A stretch of 64,000 bases of DNA from Polaromonas sp. (GCA_013297865.1 JAAFIP010000005.1:186001-250000), one strand, 5' to 3'. Positions 49,846-58,796 are shown, counted from the first letter of the stretch. Made by a program: numbers and translations. Notes: generated by a model from the letters alone, not told the origin.

Positions 49846-50850
49846 ATGAAACTTGCCACCCTCAAAGACGGCTCACGCGATGGACAGCTGGTAGTTGTCT
49901 CGCGCGATCTGTCCACTGCGCATTATGCAACCGGCATTGCCAGCAAACTTCAGCAGGTGCTGGACGACTGGAATTTTCTCTCGCCCCAGCTGCAGGACCT
50001 GTACGAAACCCTGAACTTGGGCAAAGCCCGCCATGCGTTCCCGTTCGATCCCAAGCAGTGCATGGCACCACTGCCACGCGCCTACCAGTGGGCTGACGGC
50101 TCGGCCTATATCAACCATGTGGAGCTGGTGCGCCTGGCACGCAACTCTACCGTGCCCGACAACTACTACACCGAGCCGCTGATGTACCAGGGCGGCAGCG
50201 ACGACTTTATCGGCCCGTGCGATGACGTGATGGTGCCCGACGAGGCCTATGGCATCGACTTTGAAGCCGAGGTCGCAGTGATCACCGGCGACGTGGCGAT
50301 GACCAGCACGCCCGAGCAGGCGCTGGACGGCATTCGCCTGCTGATGCTGGCCAACGATGTAAGCCTGCGCCACCTGATCCCCGACGAGCTGGCCAAAGGC
50401 TTTGGCTTTTTCCAGAGCAAGCCGGCCACCGCCTTCAGCCCCGTGGCCGTCACGCTGGACGAGCTGGGCGGCGCGTGGGACGCCGGCCGCCTGCACCTGA
50501 CCATCCAGAGCCAGTGGAATGGCCGCACCGTGGGCATGTGTGATGCGGGCAAGGAAATGACCTTCCATTTCGGCCAGCTGATCGCCCACATCTGCAAAAC
50601 CCGCAACGTGCGCGCAGGCTCCATCGTCGGCAGCGGCACCGTGAGCAATCGCGGCGTGGAAAAAGACGGCAAGAAGGACTGGCCCAAGGGCTACAGCTGC
50701 ATCGCCGAAAAGCGCGCCATCGAAACCATCCAGGACGGCAAACCGTCCACCGACTACATGAAGTTTGGTGACACCATCCGCATCGAGATGAAGGGCAAGG
50801 ATGGGCTGAGCGTGTTTGGCGCGATTGATCAGAAGATCGCCGCGCGTTAA
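49846..50850 (+). CDS. Fumarylacetoacetate hydrolase family protein
   Basis: A 334-residue metal-dependent hydrolase/decarboxylase of the FAH superfamily. The N-terminal part (MKLATLKDGSRDGQLVVVSR) and GIDFEAEVAVITGDVAM carry the Asp/Glu metal ligands; SLRHLIPDEL, FQSKPATAFSPVAVT and GSGTVSNRG complete the fold. The start follows a CAGGA site. The family covers fumarylacetoacetate, acylpyruvate and oxaloacetate-type substrates, so the exact reaction is open; tyrosine or homogentisate degradation is possible. No homogentisate dioxygenase gene is nearby. Confidence 0.92.
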   Translation: MKLATLKDGSRDGQLVVVSRDLSTAHYATGIASKLQQVLDDWNFLSPQLQDLYETLNLGKARHAFPFDPKQCMAPLPRAYQWADGSAYINHVELVRLARNSTVPDNYYTEPLMYQGGSDDFIGPCDDVMVPDEAYGIDFEAEVAVITGDVAMTSTPEQALDGIRLLMLANDVSLRHLIPDELAKGFGFFQSKPATAFSPVAVTLDELGGAWDAGRLHLTIQSQWNGRTVGMCDAGKEMTFHFGQLIAHICKTRNVRAGSIVGSGTVSNRGVEKDGKKDWPKGYSCIAEKRAIETIQDGKPSTDYMKFGDTIRIEMKGKDGLSVFGAIDQKIAAR

Positions 50851-50927
50851 AACAAGCGCACATTGCGCAGCAGTTCACACAGATCGCCAGGATTAAGGCG
50901 CAGTTGCAACAGCTGCTCCATATTGGG

Positions 50928-50956
50928 TTGTTTCGTCTAGGAAGCACGACTATACT
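50928..50956 (+). promoter_or_regulatory. Sigma-70-type promoter
   Basis: TTGTTT (50928-50933), a 17-base spacer and TATACT (50951-50956) lie 41 bases before the small gene at 50998. It is the clearest housekeeping promoter in the window and probably drives that gene together with the HAMP protein gene. Confidence 0.72.
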
Positions 50957-50997
50957 GAAATATTACTACTTTTGATAAGGTTTGGAGACCGCTACCT

Positions 50998-51237
50998 ATG
51001 GCGATCGAACTACTCAGAGCTGCGGCCGTCAAGGCCATCGCTGAATACATGGGCATCGCTGCAGAGTTTGTGGTGGATGACGCCATGGAAGAGGTTGAAA
51101 AAAACGCGGCATTCGCACGGGACCCCAAACTCCAGGAGATGTACTTTTTTGTATGTCTGGGCAAACTGCTTCCGCCCGAAGTGCCCTACGCCAAAATCAA
51201 AGAAGCGGTCATGAAGGCCACCGGAATAAAGGCCTAG
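50998..51237 (+). CDS. Small unknown acidic helical protein
   Basis: A 79-residue protein that I do not recognise. It appears fully helical and acidic in the middle (EFVVDDAMEEVEKNAA) with conserved-looking YFFVCLGKLLPPEVPY and no export signal. It has a strong promoter upstream and is followed after 64 bases by the HAMP-domain receptor on the same strand, so the two may work together. Composition and length argue for a real gene. Confidence 0.68.
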   Translation: MAIELLRAAAVKAIAEYMGIAAEFVVDDAMEEVEKNAAFARDPKLQEMYFFVCLGKLLPPEVPYAKIKEAVMKATGIKA

Positions 51238-51301
51238 TGCACACCTTTATTTCATCGCATTACAACGCACATTGACCATCCAAGATATTGAGGAGTCCTC
51301 T

Positions 51302-52225
51302 ATGAAATCCATCCGTTCCCGACTGATCGCAGGCTTAGGCCTGATCATCGTATTTTTCCTTGCACAGGCTGCCCTGATCTGGTGGGGTGAAGACACTGCG
51401 CGACGCGACGTGGTGGACGCCACCCGTAAAAACACCATTGCCTCCTCACAACTGGGTGACCTGGCCGTGCTGGCGCAGCAGATTCGCCGCTACGAAAAAG
51501 AATATTTTGTGTATGTAGGCAACCCCGAGCGCCGCGAAGCCTACACCAAGGAATGGAGCGGCACGGCAGACAAGATCGGCAAGCAGCTGGAGACCATGCG
51601 CAGCAACCCTGACAAAGCCTTCAACGAGACCGACGTGAGCAAGATCGGCAACTGGGCCAGCGCGTCTGAGTTCTACGCTTCCGAGATGCGCAAGATTTTT
51701 GGCACCGTGACAACCCAGGCCAACAAGATCGCCAGTGTAGCGACAGCCGCTACACCCACCGCCCCTGTGCCAGCAGCAGGCGCTGCCAAAGCCGTGCCTG
51801 TTGCGTTGGCTCCTGCAGAAGCAGTGGCCATGTTTTCTCCTGTGGAAGTCAACGGCATGATCACTGCAGGCAAAGACCGCTTCTCGGGCGTGCTGATCAA
51901 GGGCGTAGCCGAAATGTCCAGTGAAAAAACCAAGCAGACCCTGGCCCTGGCAGAGCGTGCCTCTGACGGCTTCAAGCAGCTGCTTATCGCCGTGCTGTCC
52001 ACGGTGTTGGTAGGTGTGGTGATCGCGCTGGTGTTGATGTGGACCCTGCCCAAGGCCGTGACCGGACCGCTGGAGCAACTGACGGCGTCTGTGGACAACA
52101 TCAGCAAAGGCAACCTGGAGACCAGGGTCGATTCGGGCGGCATTGCCGAGTTCCAGGGCTTAGCCAAGGCGCTGGAGCGCATGCGCTTGGGCCAGCAGGC
52201 ACTGGTAGCGCGCATGCGCCGCTGA
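51302..52225 (+). CDS. HAMP-domain membrane receptor without output domain
   Basis: A 307-residue protein with chemoreceptor-like topology. The first membrane segment is LIAGLGLIIVFFLAQAALIW. A helical periplasmic sensor of ~200 residues follows (QQIRRYEKEYFVYVGNPERR, with an Ala/Pro/Val-rich insert), then a second segment LLIAVLSTVLVGVVIALVLM and a HAMP domain (LPKAVTGPLEQLTASVDNIS, GNLETRVDSGG, FQGLAKALERMRLG). It stops right after HAMP, with no methyl-accepting or kinase module. ATG 51302 follows an AGGAG site. The output must be supplied by another protein, possibly the small upstream gene product. Confidence 0.85.
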   Translation: MKSIRSRLIAGLGLIIVFFLAQAALIWWGEDTARRDVVDATRKNTIASSQLGDLAVLAQQIRRYEKEYFVYVGNPERREAYTKEWSGTADKIGKQLETMRSNPDKAFNETDVSKIGNWASASEFYASEMRKIFGTVTTQANKIASVATAATPTAPVPAAGAAKAVPVALAPAEAVAMFSPVEVNGMITAGKDRFSGVLIKGVAEMSSEKTKQTLALAERASDGFKQLLIAVLSTVLVGVVIALVLMWTLPKAVTGPLEQLTASVDNISKGNLETRVDSGGIAEFQGLAKALERMRLGQQALVARMRR

Positions 52226-52227
52226 GC

Positions 52228-52761
52228 ATGAGCGATGAGGTGATTGCCCGCACCCAGCAATGGCTGGAGCGCGCCGTCATCGGCCTGAACCTGTGCCCCT
52301 TTGCCAAGGCCGAGCATGTGCATGGGCGCATCCGCTATGTGGTGAGCCAGGCACAGTCTTCACAAGACTTGCTACAGGATTTAGAGCAGGAGATCGCCTA
52401 TTTAATCGCGGCAGAGCCTCAAAAGACAGAGACGACTTTGCTGATGGTGCCGCATATGCTGGGCGATTTTCTGGACTACAACGACTTTCTGGCTGATGCG
52501 GACGACTGCCTGGAGCGCGCCGACCCTGAAGGCCATCTGCAGATTGCCAGCTTTCACCCGCACTACCAGTTTGCGGGCACCGCCCCAGACGCCATCGACA
52601 ACTACACCAACCGCGCGCCCTACCCCACGCTGCATCTGCTGCGCGAGGCTAGCGTGGCGCGGGCGGTGGAGAGTTTTCCAGACGCCGCCGATATCTACGA
52701 ACGCAATATCGCCACCCTGCGCCAGCTGGGCCTGGCAGGATGGAAGACAATGATGGCATGA
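52228..52761 (+). CDS. DUF1415-family protein
   Basis: A 177-residue cytoplasmic protein of unknown function. Conserved features are TQQWLERAVIGLNLCPFAK at the N-terminus, TTLLMVPHMLGDFLDYNDFL, LQIASFHPHYQFAGT and NYTNRAPYPTLHLLREASV. Cys23 and the His residues in the HPHYQF region could bind metal. It starts three bases after the HAMP protein stop, and its own stop overlaps the following methyltransferase gene by four bases, so it is translationally coupled to it. Confidence 0.9.
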   Translation: MSDEVIARTQQWLERAVIGLNLCPFAKAEHVHGRIRYVVSQAQSSQDLLQDLEQEIAYLIAAEPQKTETTLLMVPHMLGDFLDYNDFLADADDCLERADPEGHLQIASFHPHYQFAGTAPDAIDNYTNRAPYPTLHLLREASVARAVESFPDAADIYERNIATLRQLGLAGWKTMMA

Positions 52762-53714
52762 AAGCCAAGCCACTGCCTGCCTCCGCGCGACGCGCCGCCC
52801 CCACCGTCCCCTCGCTGGGCGCAGCGCCCGCAGCGCAGGCCGCCAGTGGCGAAAAATACGATATCCGCCCCGAGCAATCGCTGGAGCTGCTCAAGGCGCT
52901 GCACATCCTCACACGCGAAGGCAAGCTCAACCAGGACTCTCGGCGCAAGCTCAAGCAGGTCTATCACCTCTTCAACTTTATTGAGCCGCTGCTGCGCACC
53001 ACGCTGGCCCAGCACGCAGACATTACCCTGGTAGACCACGGCGCTGGCAAATCCTATCTGGGCTTTATTCTGTACGACCTGTTTTTCAAGCTGCATGCGC
53101 TGCAGGGCCGCATCGTGGGGGTGGAAGTGCGTGACGAGCTGGTGCAGCGCAGCGCGCAGCTGGCGCAGCAGTTTGGTTTTGACGGCATGCAGTTTTTAAA
53201 CCTGTCGGTGGCCGAGGCAGGGCGTGCAGCGCAGTTGCCTGGGCGCATTGACATTGTCACGGCCCTGCATGCCTGCGACACGGCCACTGACGATGCCATT
53301 GCCTTTGCGCTGAAGCACCAGGTGCAGCACATGGTGCTGGTACCCTGCTGCCAGGCCGAGCTTGCTGCGGTACTCAAGGCGGGCAAAAGCAAAAGCGTGG
53401 TGCACAACCCGCTGGCCGAGCTGTGGCGCCACCCGATCCATACACGCGAGTTTGGCAGCCAGCTGACCAATGTGCTGCGCTGCCTGCAGCTGGAAGCCCA
53501 TGGCTACCAGGTCACGGTGACCGAACTGGTGGGCTGGGAGCATTCGATGAAAAACGAGCTGATCATCGCCAGCCGCAGCGCGCAGCCAGCGCATGCGCGC
53601 AAGAGCGCTGCACGCTTGCAGGAGGTGATGGGCCAACTGGGCTTGAGTGCGATGCGGCCGCGGTTTTTCACACCGCTGATGGATGCCAGCGTGCCCGCTG
53701 CACTCTCTACATAA
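52758..53714 (+). CDS. SAM-dependent methyltransferase (Methyltransf_32-like)
   Basis: A 318-residue protein. ATG 52758 overlaps the DUF1415 stop (ATGA); ATG 52740 is also in frame. The class I methyltransferase glycine motif is DHGAGKSYLGFILY, followed by VGVEVRDELVQRS and a VTALHACDTATDDAI motif, with VPCCQAEL as in Methyltransf_32 proteins. TELVGWEHSMKNELIIA is also typical. The substrate is unknown (tRNA or protein is possible). Confidence 0.88.
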   Translation: MKAKPLPASARRAAPTVPSLGAAPAAQAASGEKYDIRPEQSLELLKALHILTREGKLNQDSRRKLKQVYHLFNFIEPLLRTTLAQHADITLVDHGAGKSYLGFILYDLFFKLHALQGRIVGVEVRDELVQRSAQLAQQFGFDGMQFLNLSVAEAGRAAQLPGRIDIVTALHACDTATDDAIAFALKHQVQHMVLVPCCQAELAAVLKAGKSKSVVHNPLAELWRHPIHTREFGSQLTNVLRCLQLEAHGYQVTVTELVGWEHSMKNELIIASRSAQPAHARKSAARLQEVMGQLGLSAMRPRFFTPLMDASVPAALST

Positions 53715-53721
53715 AGTGTTT

Positions 53722-53775
53722 TACTATAGTTTTAATAGCTGCTCCCGCGATATTCTATTGGCCTGCAGGCTAAAA
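53722..53775 (-). repeat. Dispersed element just upstream of an enoyl-CoA hydratase gene
   Basis: A well-preserved copy: CTATAGTTTTAATAG end, CTGCTCCCGCGATATTCTAT core, GGCCTGCAGGC arm. It ends 10 bases before ATG 53786; the AAAAGG at its edge is the only ribosome-binding-like sequence for that gene. Confidence 0.88.
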
Positions 53776-53785
53776 AGGCATAAAA

Positions 53786-54589
53786 ATGAAGACCATCAAC
53801 TACCAACACTACGAAACCCTGCACATCACACGCCGCGGTGTGGATGGTGGCGTGCTGGATATCCAGATGCGGGCGCTCAACGGCAAGCTGCCCACCGCTG
53901 ACCATACCGGCCACTGCGAGCTGGCAGAGATCTGGCGCGATGTGGGCGCGGACGAGTCGGTCAAGGTGGCCGTGCTACGCGGTGAGGGCGCGGGCTTCTC
54001 AGGCGGCGGTGACCTGAACCTGGTGAAAGACATGGCCAACGACTTTGCTACCCGCACGCGGGTGTGGAAGGAAGCGCGCGATCTGGTCTACAACGTGATC
54101 AACTGCGACAAGCCGATTGTCAGCGCCATGCATGGCCCGGCGGTGGGCGCTGGCCTGGTCGCGGGCCTGCTGGCCGATGTGTCGATTGCGGGCAAGACCG
54201 CCCGCATCGTTGATGGCCACACCCGCCTGGGCGTGGCAGCGGGCGACCATGCGGCCATCGTGTGGCCCTTGCTGTGTGGCATGGCCAAGGCCAAATACTA
54301 TCTGCTGCTGTGCGAGCCCCTGAGCGGTGAAGAAGCTGAGCGCATCGGCCTGGTGTCGCTGTGTGTGGACGATGCGCAGGTCATCGATAAAGCCTATGAG
54401 GTCGCCGACAGGCTGGCCGCAGGCTCGCAAAGCGCGATCCGCTGGACCAAATACGCGCTCAACAACTGGCTGCGCCAGGCAGGCCCGACATTTGATACCT
54501 CGCTGGCGCTTGAATTCATGGGCTTTGGTGGCCCCGATGTGCACGAAGGCGTGGCCAGCCTGCGTGAGCGCCGCGCGCCCCGCTACTGA
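53786..54589 (+). CDS. Enoyl-CoA hydratase/isomerase family protein
   Basis: A 267-residue crotonase-fold protein. The CoA-binding oxyanion region is [18 protein letters not shown], and the second oxyanion and active-site segment is [27 protein letters not shown]-type, of which [12 protein letters not shown] and [15 protein letters not shown] are clear. [21 protein letters not shown] replaces the usual glutamate-bearing segment, so the exact reaction is uncertain (hydratase, isomerase or thioesterase-like). It stands alone, without beta-oxidation neighbours. A dispersed element lies directly upstream. Confidence 0.9.
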   Translation: MKTINYQHYETLHITRRGVDGGVLDIQMRALNGKLPTADHTGHCELAEIWRDVGADESVKVAVLRGEGAGFSGGGDLNLVKDMANDFATRTRVWKEARDLVYNVINCDKPIVSAMHGPAVGAGLVAGLLADVSIAGKTARIVDGHTRLGVAAGDHAAIVWPLLCGMAKAKYYLLLCEPLSGEEAERIGLVSLCVDDAQVIDKAYEVADRLAAGSQSAIRWTKYALNNWLRQAGPTFDTSLALEFMGFGGPDVHEGVASLRERRAPRY

Positions 54590-54660
54590 TCGGCAGGGCC
54601 AGCTTGCGGCCATGGCTGCGCCATGCCACGCTATGCAAAAAATAGTAAGCTAGTACCCGA

Positions 54661-54691
54661 ACGAGGCAACAATATGTAGTGTTGCTCTCGT
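54661..54691. other. Inverted repeat upstream of a small lipoprotein gene
   Basis: ACGAGGCAACA (54661-54671) pairs with TGTTGC plus CTCGT (54680-54691) with one bulged base around an 8-base loop. It lies about 90 bases before ATG 54781 and may be an operator or leader hairpin. Confidence 0.4.
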
Positions 54692-54780
54692 TGTGTGAGA
54701 AGCGCTTGCGCTGTGCAGCGCAGACCTTTAAGGTTCAAGTGTGTTTAACTTTATCGCCGTTCTCAAGCGGCCTACACGCC

Positions 54781-55095
54781 ATGAAACCTCATTCCTATTC
54801 AACGCATCTTTCGCAGGTGCTGCGCGCGCAGGCATCCCACTGGCCCGAACTGCCCATCTGGTTTTTGAAAGCGCTCAGTCTGCTGTTGCTGGCTGTCGCG
54901 ATGATGGCCCTGATGGCACTGACAGGCTGCAAGGACGCAGGCAAGGCAGGAGGCGCATCATCGAGTCCGCCGCCACTGTCAGCACCCCCTTCAGCGCCTC
55001 CTGCCACCTCTGACGCTCCCGCGGCAGGCACTGGTATGACGCCACCGCCCGCAGCAGGCGCCAGCGCACCCGCAGGCTCAGGCACCAAGCCTTAA
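54781..55095 (+). CDS. Small putative lipoprotein, Pro/Ala/Ser-rich
   Basis: A 104-residue exported protein: a hydrophobic segment (FLKALSLLLLAVAMMALMAL) ends in the lipobox LTGC, followed by a short mature part made almost wholly of Pro, Ala, Ser, Gly and Thr. The N-terminal ~28 residues before the hydrophobic core are longer than usual. ATG 54781 lies after an AT-rich leader with a hairpin. No family is recognised. It is followed by a terminator and a second gene of the same type. Confidence 0.65.
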   Translation: MKPHSYSTHLSQVLRAQASHWPELPIWFLKALSLLLLAVAMMALMALTGCKDAGKAGGASSSPPPLSAPPSAPPATSDAPAAGTGMTPPPAAGASAPAGSGTKP

Positions 55096-55106
55096 ACGAG
55101 CCCCTT

Positions 55107-55145
55107 GAAGGCCGCACACCAGCGGCCTTCACTATCGGTTTTATT
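55107..55145 (+). terminator. Rho-independent terminator-like hairpin
   Basis: GAAGGCCGC (55107-55115) and GCGGCCTTC (55122-55130) form a perfect 9-base stem with a 6-base loop, followed by a T-rich stretch after 55137. It is placed right after the small lipoprotein gene. Confidence 0.7.
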
Positions 55146-55187
55146 TTCAACAGCCACCACGTGTGGCGACCCTGAAAGGATTTTTCA

Positions 55188-55391
55188 ATGACAACACCTC
55201 CACAACATCGTTCAGTATCTGCTTTTGCGCGACCACTGGCACTTATCGTAACCACTGTGCTATTGGCCGCATTCGTCTCTGCCTGTGGCGAAGCGCCCAA
55301 ATCTGGCGGCGGCATGTCTGGCGGCGCGACCGCCCCCAGCACAGGCAGTGCACCACCACCGATGGGCAACGCCAGCGCACCCAAGCAATAA
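55188..55391 (+). CDS. Second small putative lipoprotein
   Basis: A 67-residue protein with a signal (LALIVTTVLLAAFVSAC) ending in a lipobox Cys and a short Gly/Ser/Pro/Ala tail (GGGMSGGATAPSTGSAPPP). Its layout and composition match the small lipoprotein upstream, suggesting tandem relatives with fast drift. It is enclosed by terminators on both sides, so it is probably transcribed alone. Function unknown. Confidence 0.65.
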   Translation: MTTPPQHRSVSAFARPLALIVTTVLLAAFVSACGEAPKSGGGMSGGATAPSTGSAPPPMGNASAPKQ

Positions 55392-55397
55392 ACAGAG

Positions 55398-55441
55398 ACT
55401 GCCGTGGCCGCAAGGCCGCGGCAGTTCTTCACGGGTTTTTA
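55398..55441 (+). terminator. Strong rho-independent terminator
   Basis: ACTGCCGTGGCC and GGCCGCGGCAGT form a 12-pair stem (one G-T pair) closed by a GCAA tetraloop at 55398-55425, followed by TTTTT near 55437. It ends the small lipoprotein transcript. Confidence 0.85.
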
Positions 55442-55536
55442 GAGGGTAAGCACCAACTTTTTAACTATCTGCATGGACTTCCACAAAGACTGTCACAATC
55501 CCGGCATACATCCCCTTCGGGATTGGAGAAGTCACC

Positions 55537-56544
55537 ATGCGCCGTTCATTCCTACACCACATCGCGGCATTGTTCTGGGCGTCCAGCATATTGTTGTTGG
55601 CCAGCCAGGCCACGGCGCAAGTCACCCCCATCAAGTTTCTCAATGACTGGCGCTGGGAAGGCCCCGCAGCCCCTTTGCTGCTGGCCAACAAAGGCTATTT
55701 CCAGAAGGAAAACCTCAGCGTCTCCCTCACCCCCGGCACTGGCTCAGGCGCGACCGTGGCCAAAGTCGCCAGCGGCGAGTTCGACATGGGCTTAGGCGAT
55801 TTCAGCGCGCTGATTGAATACGCCTCCAAGAACCCCACAGCAGCATCCCCGGTAGCGGTGTACATGCTCTATGAGCGCACGCCTTCGGCTTTGTTCATCC
55901 GCAAAGGCTCTGGCGCCAACAAGCCCAGCGAGCTGGCAGGCAAGAAGATGGGAGCGCCAGTATTTGACGGAGGACGCAAGCTGTGGCCCCTGTACTCGAC
56001 CATGGCCAACACCGGCGAGGTCAAGTGGGAGAACGTCGACGCGGCCAAGCGCGAAGAGTTTTTTGCCAAGGGCCAGCTCGACGGCATTACCGGTTTTTAT
56101 TTCACCACCATGCTCAACCTGGAGCGCCAGGGCATGTCGGGCAGCGCCTATACGGTGTACCCATTCCACGAGGCAGGCCTGCGTGTGTATGGCAACGCCA
56201 TCCTGGTCAATGCCAAGTTTCTCAACGAACAGCCCAAGGCCGTGGCAGGCTTTGTGCGCGCCTACCATGCGGCGCTGAAGTCAGCGCTCAAGGACACCCG
56301 CGAAGCCGTCAAGACCGTGAAGGAAGCCGACCCCACTGCAGACGAGCAGTTTGAGTGGCGCAGGGCGCGGCTGGCATTCGACACTTTCGTGACGACACCC
56401 ACCGTGCAAGACAGCGGCCTCGGCGTGATTGACATGAAACGTGTGCAGGGCAATATCGACGCTGTGGTCGGGGCCTTCAAGCTCACCTCCAAACCAAAGG
56501 CTGAGGCCATTGCGCGCGCTGACATGGTACCTACAACGAAATAG
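55537..56544 (+). CDS. NMT1/THI5-like ABC transporter substrate-binding protein
   Basis: A 335-residue periplasmic receptor of the SsuA/TauA/THI5 group. The signal peptide (WASSILLLASQATAQV) is followed by IKFLNDWRWEGPAAPLLLAN, LTPGTGSGATVAKVASGEFD and MGLGDFSALIEYA, as in nitrate/sulfonate/pyrimidine-precursor receptors. ATG 55537 has a GGAGA site. FLNDWRWEGPAAP is reminiscent of thiamine- or pyrimidine-precursor binders, but the ligand is not certain. The permease and ATPase genes are not adjacent. Confidence 0.92.
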   Translation: MRRSFLHHIAALFWASSILLLASQATAQVTPIKFLNDWRWEGPAAPLLLANKGYFQKENLSVSLTPGTGSGATVAKVASGEFDMGLGDFSALIEYASKNPTAASPVAVYMLYERTPSALFIRKGSGANKPSELAGKKMGAPVFDGGRKLWPLYSTMANTGEVKWENVDAAKREEFFAKGQLDGITGFYFTTMLNLERQGMSGSAYTVYPFHEAGLRVYGNAILVNAKFLNEQPKAVAGFVRAYHAALKSALKDTREAVKTVKEADPTADEQFEWRRARLAFDTFVTTPTVQDSGLGVIDMKRVQGNIDAVVGAFKLTSKPKAEAIARADMVPTTK

Positions 56545-56630
56545 CGCTGCCAAAGCGTGCTTTCGCTATGGTTTTTAATGGCGATGTGCGGTAAGCTGTG
56601 CTCTACAGTAACCCAGCCCACGGAGCAACT

Positions 56631-57359
56631 ATGAGCGACGCAAACCCCTTTGGCAAATTTGTTCCTGGCTTTGATTTTCTGCAAAACCTGGCCAAAGGCG
56701 CTGCGGGCAATATCCCCCAGCTGCCCAACCCGGCCAACTGGGTTGCGCCCACCCTGAATGTGGAAGAGCTGGACAAACGCATCACCGAGCTGCAGGCCGT
56801 GCAGTTCTGGCTCGACCAAAACGCCAAGGCCCTGTCGGCCACCATCACTGCGCTGGAAGTGCAGAAAATGACCCTGGCCACGCTCAAGGGCATGAATTTC
56901 AATATGGGCGATGTAGCCAACGCGTTCAAGCTCAAGGCCGCAGACACCGTAGCCAGCGCGGTGTCCAGCGCCAAAGACCGCGTCAGCGAAACCATGACCG
57001 GCAAAAAATCTGCGGCACGCAAAAAGAAATCACCGCCCGCGGCTTCCGCAGGCATCATCGACCCCATGCAGTGGTGGGGCTCGCTCACACAGCAGTTTGG
57101 CCAGATCGCCAGCAGCGCCATGAAAGACGCCGCGCAGCAGACGGCGCTGGACACCACCAAAAACATGGCCAAGGCCATGACACAAACCGCCCTCAACACT
57201 GCCAAAAGCACAGCAGGCCAGATGGCCAAAACCGCAGGCGCAGCCGCGTCACAGACCATGCAGCGCATGGGCGCATCGCAGGCCAAGCCTGCAGTAAGCG
57301 CGGCCCGCAAGTCTGCACGTAAAACTGCCCGCAAAAGCACCGTCAAGGCGCGCAAATAA
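56631..57359 (+). CDS. phaM: PhaM-like polyhydroxyalkanoate granule protein
   Basis: A 242-residue protein with the PhaM pattern: PFGKFVPGFDFLQNLAKG, NPANWVAPTLNVEELDKRIT, LQAVQFWLDQNAKAL and ALEVQKMTLATLKGM, then a Lys/Ala-rich, histone-like C-terminus (ARKSARKTARKS). In Ralstonia, PhaM binds PHA synthase and the nucleoid through such a tail, placing PHA granules for cell division. ATG 56631 follows GGAG. The PHA synthase genes are not in the window. Confidence 0.9.
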   Translation: MSDANPFGKFVPGFDFLQNLAKGAAGNIPQLPNPANWVAPTLNVEELDKRITELQAVQFWLDQNAKALSATITALEVQKMTLATLKGMNFNMGDVANAFKLKAADTVASAVSSAKDRVSETMTGKKSAARKKKSPPAASAGIIDPMQWWGSLTQQFGQIASSAMKDAAQQTALDTTKNMAKAMTQTALNTAKSTAGQMAKTAGAAASQTMQRMGASQAKPAVSAARKSARKTARKSTVKARK

Positions 57360-57406
57360 TTTGCTTTGACGGCCCTTCATCGACCGCTGGCCCCCAGCCC
57401 CTGCCC

Positions 57407-58693
57407 GTGAAAAAACTTTTCCCTTTTGGCCACGCCACCCATCCGCAGTGGCGCATGGCCGCGGGCCTGGTGCTGGCGCAAGTGCGCGCGCAGATGGCCC
57501 TGCACGACTACGCCCAGCAGCCAACGTTGGCCATTGTCTACATCACCGACCACTACGCCGACCATGCGCAGGACATCCTGGACCATCTGAGTGCCGAGCT
57601 GCCCAGCGTGCCTGACTGGACGGGTACCGTGGGCGTGGGCATTGCGTCCAACAATGTGGAATATTTCGACGAGCCTGCTCTGGCCCTGATGCTGTGCGAG
57701 CTGCCGGGCAACCAGTACCGCGTGTTCAGCGGGGTAGCGCCGCTGGGCTCGCAGCATGGTTTTTTTGATGCGCATACGGCCCTGGTGCATGCCGATGGCA
57801 ACACGCCCGATCTGGCAGAGCTGCTGCACGAGCTGGCCGAGCGCACCGATGCGGGCTACCTGTTTGGCGGGCTGGCTGCCAGCCGGCGCACTGCGGTGCA
57901 GTTTGCTGTCAGTGGCAATGGCAATGTCAACGGCCAGGGCAAGGCCAGTGGCGTGTTTCAGGGCGGCCTCAGCGGAGTGGCCTTTGGCGAAGGTGTGGCC
58001 CTACTGTCGCGCGTCACGCAAGGCTGCGAGCCCTTGACCACACCAACGCACAGCCGCTCGCCCGTGCGCACCATCACCGCGTGTGATGGCAATGTCGTGC
58101 TCGCGCTGGATGGCGAGCCAGCCCTGGGCCTGCTGCTGGGCGACCTGGGCGTGAGCCTGGAGCAGCCGCGTGCAGCACTCGACAAGCTTCGCAGCACCCT
58201 GGTGGGCCTGACCGATGCAGGGGCTAGCGCCGTAACACCCGTGGGCCACTTTGGCGCGGACACCCGTGTGCGCCACATCATTGGCCTGGACCCTGCGCGT
58301 CGCGGCATTGCCGTGGCTGACGTGGTGCAGCAAGGCGCCAGCTTGGTGTTTTGCACCCGCAATGTCGAAGCCGCACGGCGCGACCTGGTGCGCATCTGCG
58401 CCGAGATCCGCGAAGAGCTGGAGCCGGCGGAGCTGCCCATCGACGTGGCACTCGATGCCATGGCAGACAGCGCCGACGCTGCGCCACACCCCTCACGCAA
58501 TATTGCAGGCGCTGTCTATATCAGCTGCGCGGGCCGGGGCGGGCCGCATTTTGGCGCGCCCAGTGCCGAGCTGCAGCTGATCCGCCATGCGCTGGGCGAT
58601 GTGCCGTTGGTGGGGTTTTTTGCAGGCGGCGAAATCGCCCACCAGCATGTCTATGGCTACACCGGCGTGCTGACCGTCTTTGTCTGCCAGTAG
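57407..58693 (+). CDS. FIST-domain signal protein
   Basis: A 428-residue protein with FIST_N (VYITDHYADHAQDILDHLSA, VGVGIASNNVEYFDEPALAL) and FIST_C (GHFGADTRVRHIIGLDPARR, VYISCAGRGGPHFGAPSAEL, VPLVGFFAGGEI) domains. FIST proteins are thought to bind small ligands such as amino acids and feed signal transduction. There is no membrane segment or attached output domain. GTG 57407 is the start; it follows phaM by 47 bases on the same strand, so it may be cotranscribed. Confidence 0.93.
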   Translation: MKKLFPFGHATHPQWRMAAGLVLAQVRAQMALHDYAQQPTLAIVYITDHYADHAQDILDHLSAELPSVPDWTGTVGVGIASNNVEYFDEPALALMLCELPGNQYRVFSGVAPLGSQHGFFDAHTALVHADGNTPDLAELLHELAERTDAGYLFGGLAASRRTAVQFAVSGNGNVNGQGKASGVFQGGLSGVAFGEGVALLSRVTQGCEPLTTPTHSRSPVRTITACDGNVVLALDGEPALGLLLGDLGVSLEQPRAALDKLRSTLVGLTDAGASAVTPVGHFGADTRVRHIIGLDPARRGIAVADVVQQGASLVFCTRNVEAARRDLVRICAEIREELEPAELPIDVALDAMADSADAAPHPSRNIAGAVYISCAGRGGPHFGAPSAELQLIRHALGDVPLVGFFAGGEIAHQHVYGYTGVLTVFVCQ

Positions 58694-58796
58694 TGGTGCG
58701 CAAGACTGCTTTGTACGTTTAATTACACTAGTTACCAACCGTCATAGATAACTGGCACGCGACTTGTAGTGTTCTTGGCAAACACTGCGAGTCACT

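Noticed and set aside
52380-52430. Possible further dispersed element in the DUF1415 gene
   Set aside because: Only a vague likeness (ATTTAATCGCGGCAG); the core GCGGGAGCAGCTATTAA is not preserved.
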